NCBI GenBank assembly: GCA_052380005.1 | Contig: JBQTCJ010000012.1 | Direction: 5' to 3' (one strand) | DNA from: Salinarimonas sp052380005 | GTDB taxonomy: Bacteria; Pseudomonadota; Alphaproteobacteria; Rhizobiales; Beijerinckiaceae | DNA length: 64,000 bases | Shown: in pieces, positions 57,303 to 64,000 of the stretch | Numbering within the stretch: position 1 is the first letter of the stretch | How the letters are laid out: each line of letters opens with the position of its first letter | Program-made: the position numbers and the translations under genes | The notes under the pieces: generated by a model | Told to the model about the DNA's origin: nothing | What the model saw: only the letters and a program-made list of their open reading frames with translations | The model's database searches: none

Positions 57303-58583
57303 TCACTCCTCCGGGGCCTCGACGATCGGATCGTAGGCGTCCGTCTCGAGGCCCAGGAGGTTGAAGGTCTGCTGCATGTGCGGCGGCAGCGGCGCGGTGA
57401 CGTCGATCGGCTTGCCCGTGCGCGGATGCGGGATCACGATCCGCCGCGCCAGCAGGTGGAGCCGGTTCTGGATGCCGCCGGGCAGCTCCCAGTTCTCGAC
57501 GTTGAAGTATTTCGGGTCGCCGATGATCGGGTGCCCGACGGAGGCCATGTGGACGCGCAGCTGGTGCGTGCGCCCGGTCACCGGCTTGAGGGAGACCCAG
57601 GTGAGCTTGCGCGCCGACTGCTCGATGACCGCGTAGTAGGTCAGCGCGTGCTCGGCCCCGTCGTCCCCGTGCTGGGCGACGCGCATGCGGCTGTCGCCGT
57701 CGGGCAGCATCTCCTTGGCGATGTAGGTCGAGACCCGGCCCTGGCGCGTCTTCGGCACGCCGGCGACGATGGCCCAGTAGACCTTGCGCGTCACGCGCGA
57801 GCGGAAGCTCTTGGCGAGCACGCTCGCGGCGAAGCGCGACTTCGCCACGACGAGGCAGCCGGCGGTCTCCTTGTCGAGGCGGTGGACGAGGCGCGGCTTC
57901 TCGCCCTTCTCGTCGCGAAGCGCCTCGAGCAGCCCGTCGACGTGGCGCGTCGTGCCCGATCCGCCCTGCGAGGCGAGGCCGGCGGGCTTGTTGAGCACCA
58001 GGACGTCCTTGTCCTCGTAGAGCGTGATCGACTGCAGGAACGCGGCGTCGCTCTCGTTGCGCGTGGGCGAGCGCGGGCGCTGCTCCTCCATCTTGAGTGG
58101 CGGCACGCGCACGCTCTGGCCGGCGGCGAGCCGCTCGTTGGGCTTCATGCGCTTGCCGTCCACCCGCAGCTGGCCGGTGCGGATGATCCGCTGGATGTGC
58201 GTGAAGGCGAGCTGGGGGAAGCGCGCCGAGAGGAAGCGATCGAGCCGCATCTCGCCTTCGTCGGGCTCGACGAGAAGGGTCTGGATGCCGGTGGCGAGGG
58301 TCGCCGCCGCGGCGGCGCGCTGGACGCGCTTGGGCGGGAGGGCGGCGGAGGGAGCGGGCGCGCCCGGGCGCGGGGCGGCGGAGCCGGGCTTGGCGGCGGC
58401 GGGCTTCTGGGCCGCCTTTCGAGGCTTGCTCGGCGACGGTTTGCTCGCGGGCGAGGGCTTGCCGGCCTTGCCCGTTCGAGGCCCCGCGTCCTTGCGCGCA
58501 TCCTTGCGCGCGCCGGCGTCCTGCCGCGCGAGCTTGCGCGAAGTCGGGCGGGGACCGCCGCGGGGTGATCTCGTCTGCGTCAT
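57303..58583 (-). CDS. RluC/RluD-family 23S rRNA pseudouridine synthase
   Basis: The 426-residue enzyme isomerises uridines in 23S rRNA. After a basic, low-complexity N-terminus (about residues 1-95, Lys/Pro/Ala-rich), an S4 RNA-binding domain follows (MRLDRFLSARFPQLAFTHIQRIIRTGQLRVDGKR). The catalytic domain has LVHRLDKETAGCLVVAKS (the catalytic Asp in HRLDKE) near 235 and TGRTHQLRVHMASVGHPIIGDPKYF near 345. The N-terminal extension may add RNA affinity. Which uridines are modified cannot be told; RluC is the more likely match. Confidence 0.9.
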   Translation of the reverse strand: MTQTRSPRGGPRPTSRKLARQDAGARKDARKDAGPRTGKAGKPSPASKPSPSKPRKAAQKPAAAKPGSAAPRPGAPAPSAALPPKRVQRAAAAATLATGIQTLLVEPDEGEMRLDRFLSARFPQLAFTHIQRIIRTGQLRVDGKRMKPNERLAAGQSVRVPPLKMEEQRPRSPTRNESDAAFLQSITLYEDKDVLVLNKPAGLASQGGSGTTRHVDGLLEALRDEKGEKPRLVHRLDKETAGCLVVAKSRFAASVLAKSFRSRVTRKVYWAIVAGVPKTRQGRVSTYIAKEMLPDGDSRMRVAQHGDDGAEHALTYYAVIEQSARKLTWVSLKPVTGRTHQLRVHMASVGHPIIGDPKYFNVENWELPGGIQNRLHLLARRIVIPHPRTGKPIDVTAPLPPHMQQTFNLLGLETDAYDPIVEAPEE

Positions 58584-58665
58584 GCGCGAGGCTCTAGCAC
58601 CGCGGCGCGGCGGCGGCAAACGGGATCGCGCGGACGCAGGCGCCGAGGGGTGGCGTACCGCGGGC

Positions 58666-58700
58666 TTGCATATCGTTCGATATCGTACTAGATGGTTTGA
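58666..58700 (+). promoter_or_regulatory. operator-promoter of nitroreductase-marR operon
   Basis: ATATCGTTCGATAT (58670-58683) is a perfect palindrome lying between a possible -35 box TTGCAT (58666-58671) and a weak -10 box TAGATG (58689-58694). A second half-site, ATCGAAC, occurs at about 58702-58708. The site is 40 bases before the nitroreductase gene, and the MarR gene at 59905 is the likely binder (inference). Confidence 0.5.
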
Positions 58701-58722
58701 CATCGAACTAAAGGAGATCGCC

Positions 58723-59901
58723 ATGAGCCTCGACCGTCGTCGGTTCCTCGCCCTGATCGGCGCGACCGCCATCCTCGCAGCCGACATCCCCGCCGCCCGT
58801 CGCGCCCGTGCGTCCTCTCCCCCGGGGACACCCTCGGCGCTCGCCCCTTGGTTCGCGGCCGGCACGGGCGAGACCGAGATGCGCCGTCGCGCGCTGGCCT
58901 GGGCGGTCCTCGCGCCCAGCCCCCACAATCGCCAGCCGTGGAGCGTCGCGCTCGAGGGCGACGACGCCCTGACCCTGTACTGCCGCGTGGACCGGCGGCT
59001 GCCGCACACGGATCCGTACGACCGCCAGATCACGATCGGCCTGGGCGCCTTCCTGGAGACGCTCGTCCTCGCCGCGGGCGAGCAGGGCGCGGGCGCCGAG
59101 GTCTCGCTCTTTCCGCAGGGCGAGCCGGGCCAGCGGCTCGACGAAAGGCCGGTCGCGCGGGTGCGCTTCGTGCCCGGAGCGGGACGGCCCGATCCTCTGT
59201 TCGAGGCCGTTCTCGACCGACGCTCGAACAAGGCGCCCTACGCCATGGATCGTGCGATCCCCGCGCACACGCTCGGGCGCCTGACGGCCTCCGCGTTGCG
59301 GGGCGGGCGCGTCGCGTCCGCGACGGACGCCGCCACCGTCGCCGCGATCCGCGAGGTCGCGCTCTCAGCCATGCGCCTGGAGATGGAGACGCCCGCCACG
59401 GCGCAGGAGAGCATCGACCTCTTGCGCATCGGCCGCGCGGAGGTCGACGCCTCGCCGGATGGGATCGACCTGACGGGCGCGATGATCGAGGATCTCGCCG
59501 CGAGGGGCATCCTCACGCGCGAGAACGCCGGCGCGGAGGTCGCCTCGGGCGCGCCGGGGCCGATCCTGCAGCAGATGACGGCCTACGGGCTCGCGCCGAT
59601 CGAGGCGTCACCGTCGTTCCTGTGGGTGACGACCGGCGGCAACGCCCGCTCCGACCAGATCGCCGCCGGTCGCGACTGGATGCGCCTCAACCTCGCCGCC
59701 ACGTCCCTCGGCCTGGGCCTTCACCCCCTGAGCCAGGCGCTCCAGGAATTCCCGGAGATGGCCGATCATGCCGCGCGCATGCGCGCGCGGCTCGACGTTC
59801 CGCCGGGCGAGACGCTTCAGATGCTCGGCCGGCTCGGCTATGGTCCGGAGGTTCCGCCGAGCCCGCGTTGGCCCGCGGCGGCGGCGATCCGGGAGGGGTG
59901 A
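58723..59901 (+). CDS. nitroreductase-fold protein with Tat signal (Acg-like)
   Basis: The 392-residue protein has a twin-arginine signal (LDRRRFLALIGATAILA), so it is probably exported folded with its flavin. The body has the nitroreductase/Acg pattern: RRALAWAVLAPSPHNRQPWSVAL near residue 57, RRSNKAPYAMDRAIP near 165, and the late WMRLNLAATSLGLGLHPLSQALQEFPEM near 315. It shares an operon with the MarR regulator 3 bases downstream. AAAGGAG precedes the ATG. The electron acceptor is unknown. Confidence 0.85.
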   Translation: MSLDRRRFLALIGATAILAADIPAARRARASSPPGTPSALAPWFAAGTGETEMRRRALAWAVLAPSPHNRQPWSVALEGDDALTLYCRVDRRLPHTDPYDRQITIGLGAFLETLVLAAGEQGAGAEVSLFPQGEPGQRLDERPVARVRFVPGAGRPDPLFEAVLDRRSNKAPYAMDRAIPAHTLGRLTASALRGGRVASATDAATVAAIREVALSAMRLEMETPATAQESIDLLRIGRAEVDASPDGIDLTGAMIEDLAARGILTRENAGAEVASGAPGPILQQMTAYGLAPIEASPSFLWVTTGGNARSDQIAAGRDWMRLNLAATSLGLGLHPLSQALQEFPEMADHAARMRARLDVPPGETLQMLGRLGYGPEVPPSPRWPAAAAIREG

Positions 59902-59904
59902 TGC

Positions 59905-60390
59905 ATGGCGGGGGAGGGGAGCGAGCGTGAGACCTCCCGCGGTGCGGCGGGCGATCCCCTCGTCTTCCGGCTGATCAACGAGATCGCCATCATCGACCAG
60001 CTCGCCTCGCGGCTGTTCGAGCGGGTGATGCCCGGCGATCTCACCCTGCCCCAGTTCGTGGTGCTGAACCATTTCGTACGGCTCGGCCGCCCCTCGAGCC
60101 CGCTGCGCCTCGCTCGCGCCTTCCAGGTGACGAAGAGCACGATGACGAACACCCTCCAGCACCTCTCGCGTGCCGATTACGTGACGATCGAGCCGGATCC
60201 CTCGGACGCTCGGGCCAAGGTCGTCGACATCACGCCTGCCGGCCGGGCGGCCCGGGAGGCCGCGATCGCCGCGCTCGCGCCGTCGCTGGCCGATCTATCG
60301 ACGGGCATCACCGAGGGCGAGATCGAGGCGGCGCTGCCGCTTCTTCGCAAGCTGCGGGCAAAGCTCGACGCGGAGCGGGACGGGAGCTGA
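59905..60390 (+). CDS. MarR family transcriptional regulator
   Basis: The 161-residue winged-helix protein has the MarR layout: N-terminal dimer helix, NEIAIIDQLASRLFERVMPGDLTLPQFVVLNHFVRLG, recognition region LRLARAFQVTKSTMTNTLQHLSRADYVTIEPDPSDARAKVVDITPAGRAAREAA, and C-terminal helices. It probably senses a small phenolic or oxidant and controls the nitroreductase operon through the palindrome at 58670. It converges with rpoH (6-base gap). Confidence 0.9.
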   Translation: MAGEGSERETSRGAAGDPLVFRLINEIAIIDQLASRLFERVMPGDLTLPQFVVLNHFVRLGRPSSPLRLARAFQVTKSTMTNTLQHLSRADYVTIEPDPSDARAKVVDITPAGRAAREAAIAALAPSLADLSTGITEGEIEAALPLLRKLRAKLDAERDGS

Positions 60391-60396
60391 GCCCGC

Positions 60397-61308
60397 TCAC
60401 CCCGCCCGCGCGTCGGTCAGCTCCCGCGGACGCCCCGGCGCGGCCTCGATCGCGGCGATGTTCTTCTTCACCGCGTCCTGCACCTTCTCGAAGGCGCGCA
60501 CCTCGATCTGGCGCACGCGCTCGCGGGAGACGCCGAACTCGGTGGAGAGGTCCTCCAGCGTGATCGGGTCGTCCGAGAGCCGCCGCGCCTCGAAGATGCG
60601 GCGCTCGCGCTCGTTGAGCACGCCGAGCGCCTCGCGCAGGGCGGCGAGGCGGTTCTGGCCCTCCTCCTCGGCGGCGAGGATCGTCTCCTGGGAGGCGGCG
60701 CCGTCGACGAGCCAGTCCTGCCACTCGCCCTCGCCCTCCTCGCGCAGGGGCGCATTGAGCGAGGCGTCGCCGCCGAGGCGGCGGTTCATGTCGACCACGT
60801 CCTGCTCGGTGACGCCGAGCCGGGTCGCGATCTCCTTCACCTGGTCGGGGCGCAGGTCGCCCTCGTCGAGCGCCGAGATGCGGCTCTTGGCCTTGCGCAG
60901 GTTGAAGAAGAGCTTCTTCTGGTTCGCGGTCGTGCCCATCTTGACGAGCGACCACGAGCGCAGGATGTATTCTTGAATTGCCGCCTTGATCCACCACATC
61001 GCATAGGTGGCCAGCCGGAATCCCTTGTCGGGCTCGAAGCGCTTGATGGCCTGCATCAGGCCGACGTTGCCCTCCGAGACGACCTCCGAGATCGGCAGGC
61101 CGTAGCCGCGATATCCCATGGCGATCTTCGCCACGAGGCGCAGGTGGGACGTGACGAGCTTGTGGGCGGCCTCGGAGTCGCCATGTTCCCGCCAGCGCTT
61201 GGCGAGCATGAACTCCTCGGCCGGGTCGAGCATCGGGAACTTGCGGATCTCGTCCAGATAGCGGGACAGACCGCCTTCGTTGGCGAGTACGGGTAGCGCG
61301 CCGGCCAT
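60397..61308 (-). CDS. rpoH: RNA polymerase sigma factor RpoH (sigma32)
   Basis: RpoH directs heat-shock promoters. The 303-residue protein contains region 2 (LVAKIAMGYRGYGLPISEVVSEGNVGLMQAIKRFEPDKGFRLATYAMWWIKAAIQEYILRSWSLVK), the RpoH-box segment QKKLFFNLRKAKSRI near residue 130, region 3, and region 4 (LNERERRIFEARRLSDDPITLEDLSTEFGVSRERVRQIEVRAFEKVQ). The length is standard. Rhizobiales often carry two rpoH paralogues; only one is in the window. Confidence 0.95.
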   Translation of the reverse strand: MAGALPVLANEGGLSRYLDEIRKFPMLDPAEEFMLAKRWREHGDSEAAHKLVTSHLRLVAKIAMGYRGYGLPISEVVSEGNVGLMQAIKRFEPDKGFRLATYAMWWIKAAIQEYILRSWSLVKMGTTANQKKLFFNLRKAKSRISALDEGDLRPDQVKEIATRLGVTEQDVVDMNRRLGGDASLNAPLREEGEGEWQDWLVDGAASQETILAAEEEGQNRLAALREALGVLNERERRIFEARRLSDDPITLEDLSTEFGVSRERVRQIEVRAFEKVQDAVKKNIAAIEAAPGRPRELTDARAG

Positions 61309-61539
61309 GTCTTCTCCTCCTTCGGTCCCCGCGACGGGCGGACCCCACGCGGCCTCCTCAGGACGACCGCGCCATCACCGGAATATAGGACGCGAATCGA
61401 GCGTTTTGAAGGTCGGGACGGACCCGAGCCCACGGAGGGTAACGCGTGAGTGAAGATTGGTTCGCCGGTTCGCGCGAAATCGTACGGCGGCGCGTGGCCG
61501 CGGGCCGGCGCGGGGAGGCGGTCGTGGCCGCGCGGCGCG

Positions 61540-61968
61540 TCAGCCCGCGATGTATTCCTTGAGCATCTGCGCCTCCGCCTCGATCGCGGCGACGCGCCGC
61601 TTCACCACGTCGCCGATCGAGACGATGCCGACGAGACGGCCCTCCTCGACGACGGGCACGTGGCGGAACTTGCCCTGCGTCATCGTCTGCATCAGGTCGT
61701 CGATCGCCACCTCGCGGGCGCAGGTCACGACCTCGCGCGTCATCCAGCTCTCCACCCGCGCCTCGAGCGCGCCGGCGCCGTCTCGGGCGACGGCGCGCAC
61801 GATGTCGCGCTCGGAGAGGATGCCGTCGACCCGCCCGTCGGCGCCGCTGACGACGACTGCGCCGATCCGCCTGTCCGACAGCAGACGCGCCGCCTCCGCG
61901 AGGCTGCAATCGGGCGACAGCGTCACGACGCCTTCGCCCTTCTCGGCGAGAACCTGCCTGACCGTCAT
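61540..61968 (-). CDS. CBS-domain-pair protein
   Basis: The 142-residue protein is nearly all two CBS domains: TLSPDCSLAEAARLLSDRRIGAVVVSGADGRVDGILSERDIVRAV and CAREVAIDDLMQTMTQGKFRHVPVVEEGRLVGIVSIGDVVKRRV. Such stand-alone pairs bind adenine nucleotides and often regulate partners. The ATG at 61966-61968 has GGAGG 5 bases upstream. The C-terminal helix ends EAQMLKEYIAG, a common end in alphaproteobacterial homologues. Confidence 0.92.
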   Translation of the reverse strand: MTVRQVLAEKGEGVVTLSPDCSLAEAARLLSDRRIGAVVVSGADGRVDGILSERDIVRAVARDGAGALEARVESWMTREVVTCAREVAIDDLMQTMTQGKFRHVPVVEEGRLVGIVSIGDVVKRRVAAIEAEAQMLKEYIAG

Positions 61969-62075
61969 CGTTTCCTCCACGAAACTCTTGTCGCGCCTCG
62001 TGTCGCCACGCGCGGCTCTTCGTGGCCGCTCCGCCCGGCGACGGCACGCCAGGATGGAAGACGATGGCGGCTTTT

Positions 62076-62936
62076 TCAAGCGAGGTCGCGCGGCCGCCGG
62101 GGCAGCGGGTCGAACAACGGAAACAGCAGGAGCCCCGCGAGGAAGCCCCCGACGTGCGCCTCCCAGGCGATGCCGCCGCCGTCGGCGAGGCCGAGCGGCA
62201 CCGCGGCGACGCCGAAGACGAGGTTGATCGCGAGCCAGACGCCGATGAACAGCATGGCGGTGCGGTTGCGCAGCATCTCGCCGAGCCCGAGCCGCGGGGC
62301 GAGATGGGGCGGCAGCCAGCCGAAGCCCCGCGGCGTGAAGGCGAAGCGTGCCGCGGCCGCCATCATCCCCGAGACCACCGCCGAGGCGCCGATCATCGGC
62401 GTGACGTCGTAGGCGTGCGCCGCCCAGTGCATCAGCGCCCCCGCGATCGCGGTGAGCGCCGCGAGCCAGAGGAAGCGCTCGGGGCCGAGGCGGCGCGCGA
62501 TCGGCGTGCCGAAGGCGGCGAGCCAGACGGCGTTGAGCCCGACGTGCATCCACGACCCGTGCAGGAAGGCGTAGGTGAGGAGCGTCCAGACGCCGCCCGA
62601 GCCCTCCTGCATGATGATGCGCGCGAAGCCCATGTCGCGCTGCATGGCGATCGGGTCGCCCTCGAGGATGCGCCGCGCGATCTCGCTCGTCGCCTCCGCG
62701 TCGAGCCAGGAGGTCCAGAGCGCCGGCACGAAGCCGAAGTCGATGAGGATGCCGAAGCGGCCCTCGATCCCGATCAGCCCCAGGATCGCGTGGATCGCGA
62801 CGAGGAGCCCGATCGAGGCGAGGACGACGCCCGGCAGGTTGAAGGCCGGCTCGCGGGGCGGCTTGCGGGGCGGGTTCTCCGGGGGCTGTCCCGGCGGGCC
62901 GGGGGGCGGGGTGGTCTCGAAGCGGTCCGGCTGCAT
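62076..62936 (-). CDS. rhomboid family intramembrane serine protease
   Basis: The 286-residue protein has a Pro-rich cytoplasmic N-terminus (about 30 residues) and six to seven membrane helices. Rhomboid signatures are FLHGSWMHVGLNAVWLAAFG near residue 123, the catalytic Ser in MIGASAVVSGMMAAA (GxS) near 182 and the catalytic His in WEAHVGGFLAGLLLFPLFD near 262. Rhomboids cut single-pass substrates in the membrane. The substrate here is unknown. Confidence 0.92.
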   Translation of the reverse strand: MQPDRFETTPPPGPPGQPPENPPRKPPREPAFNLPGVVLASIGLLVAIHAILGLIGIEGRFGILIDFGFVPALWTSWLDAEATSEIARRILEGDPIAMQRDMGFARIIMQEGSGGVWTLLTYAFLHGSWMHVGLNAVWLAAFGTPIARRLGPERFLWLAALTAIAGALMHWAAHAYDVTPMIGASAVVSGMMAAAARFAFTPRGFGWLPPHLAPRLGLGEMLRNRTAMLFIGVWLAINLVFGVAAVPLGLADGGGIAWEAHVGGFLAGLLLFPLFDPLPRRPRDLA

Positions 62937-63007
62937 GCTCTCTCCGGGGGCGGGCGTCCCTCAGTGCGGCGAAGACGCCCGCGACGCAAGCGCGGACGAG
63001 GGGTGCC

Positions 63008-63952
63008 TCACCCCTCCGCGAGGACCTCGATGTCACGGTCGAGCCCGCTCTCGACCCGGAACTCGCGGGTGAAGACGCGCCCCTCGTGGCGGGCGATCAG
63101 CACGTAGTCGCCCTCCGCCAGCACCACCGAGGGGAAGGCGCCGATCGCCTCGCGCACCACGTCGCCGCCGGGCGTCAGCACCGAGAAGGCGGTGCCGGCG
63201 AAGGCCTCGCCACCCTCGTCGGCCACCAGCTTGAGGGTCACCCGCGCCGCGCGGTGGTTCAAGGTCGCGATCGTCACCTCTCCCGCCGCGACCGAGAGGT
63301 CGGCGCGCATGGAGGCGTTGGCGTCGCCGTAGGTGGAGACGACGTGGTACTCGCCCTCGGGCAGGCGCACGAGGTCGGAGGGCCGGGCTTCCGCGACGAC
63401 GAGACGCCCCTCGGCGTCGTCGCCGATCGGCAGGTAGACGGCATAGGTGAGGTCGTTGCCGGGGATCGGCCGGTCGCCGACGACGCCGCGAACCTGCAGG
63501 CCGCCCGCGCTGATCACGAGCCGCTCGACCACGTCGCCCCAGTGCATCGTCACCTGCCGCATGGCGGAGGCGAAGCCCCAGGAGACGTGGACCATGTAGT
63601 TGGCCGGCGGCAGGGACACCCGCGGCGTCGCCGCCTCCTCGCGCGCGACGAGCACGGGCGCCCCCTCGCGCAGCTCGAAGACCCGCCAGATCAGCCCTTC
63701 GAGGATCGGCTCCCCGGTCTCGGCGTGGAAGGCGGCGAGCGCCAGCTCGCCCGCCTGCGGCAGGACGGGCAGCGCGTCGATCGCCTCGGACGAGCCGCCC
63801 TGCGCCCTCGCGGGCGCCGGAACGGCGAGCGAGAGCGCGGAGAGCGCGAGGAGGAGCGCCGCGAGGAGCGCGGGGAGGGCGGTGCGCGTCGGGGGCATCC
63901 GGCACGGGAGCTGCATCGGGGCCTGTGCTGTGCGATCGGCGAGGGGGACCAT
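63008..63952 (-). CDS. hypothetical secreted protein
   Basis: The function is unknown. The frame is open to an ATG at 63952; ATGs at 63916 (MQLPCRMPPTRT) and 63898 are alternatives, none with a clear ribosome-binding site. A signal peptide (ALPALLAALLLALSALSLAVPAPARAQ) is followed by about 260 residues of regular beta-sandwich-like repeats, each with the pattern APVLVAREEAATPRVSLPPANYMVHVSWG, DLVRLPEGEYHVVSTYGD and PSVVLAEGDYVLIARHEGRVFTREFRV. These three similar segments look like a repeated domain (prealbumin/carboxypeptidase-regulatory-like). It is probably periplasmic. Confidence 0.7.
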   Translation of the reverse strand: MVPLADRTAQAPMQLPCRMPPTRTALPALLAALLLALSALSLAVPAPARAQGGSSEAIDALPVLPQAGELALAAFHAETGEPILEGLIWRVFELREGAPVLVAREEAATPRVSLPPANYMVHVSWGFASAMRQVTMHWGDVVERLVISAGGLQVRGVVGDRPIPGNDLTYAVYLPIGDDAEGRLVVAEARPSDLVRLPEGEYHVVSTYGDANASMRADLSVAAGEVTIATLNHRAARVTLKLVADEGGEAFAGTAFSVLTPGGDVVREAIGAFPSVVLAEGDYVLIARHEGRVFTREFRVESGLDRDIEVLAEG

Positions 63953-64000
63953 GCACGCGCGCGGCTCGCGCCCGTGCCTCGAAGCGCTTATACCGATCGA

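Overview
This window is a GC-rich (about 70 percent or more by eye) chromosomal segment of an alphaproteobacterium, most likely of the order Hyphomicrobiales (Rhizobiales). The evidence is the gene content: a trpF-trpB-trpA operon, a Usg protein, groESL under a CIRCE element, a ccoNOQP cbb3 oxidase operon behind an FNR/FixK-type box, DUF2852 and DUF1289 proteins, an ATP12-family chaperone, an RpoH sigma factor, and a cobS/cobT divergent pair. I cannot name the genus. No tRNA, rRNA, CRISPR array, transposase or prophage gene was seen.

Layout. 1-1500: end of an AraC-type regulator, then a two-gene accessory cassette (a divergent dCTP deaminase and an unknown 84-residue protein) beside palindromic repeats. 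1.5-9.3 kb: VOC protein, a small membrane protein, UPF0173 hydrolase, ruvX, rarA, uvrC, prs, and an SDR protein lacking its catalytic dyad. 9.3-16.6 kb: a VTT membrane protein, thiBPQ behind a TPP riboswitch, and trpFBA. 16.7-22.8 kb: ligD and ku (bacterial end joining), glk, exoD, usg. 22.9-28.5 kb: groES, groEL, DUF2852 with a TetR regulator, guaB, a MAPEG protein.

28.5-42.6 kb is a mosaic of core genes and toxin-antitoxin modules: an antitoxin plus PIN protein, hipBA, a substrate-binding protein, ccoNOQP, a nuclease-fold unknown, infA, a RelB/ParD-like antitoxin with a ParE toxin that has no usable start codon, a cold shock gene, icd, and a RES toxin with its antitoxin. 42.7-52 kb: a retropepsin-like protease, DUF1289, cobS, cobT, a cluster of palindromic repeats, queG, a glutathione transferase, uppP, pepN. 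52.1-55.4 kb: two PIN-type (VapBC-like) modules flank a propionyl-CoA carboxylase beta gene. 55.4-64 kb: ATP12 chaperone, HAD phosphatase, small acidic protein, pseudouridine synthase, a Tat-exported nitroreductase with a MarR regulator, rpoH, a CBS protein, a rhomboid protease and a secreted unknown.

The most interesting signals are: the density of toxin-antitoxin modules (six in about 27 kb); a ParE toxin whose expected GTGA start/stop overlap reads GTAA; a cluster of eight GANTC sites, the CcrM methylation motif, within 90 bases upstream of ku; a tandem-repeat lysine tail on Ku; and an SDR that has lost its YxxxK dyad. All family assignments were made by eye from motifs and remembered homologues; no search was run.
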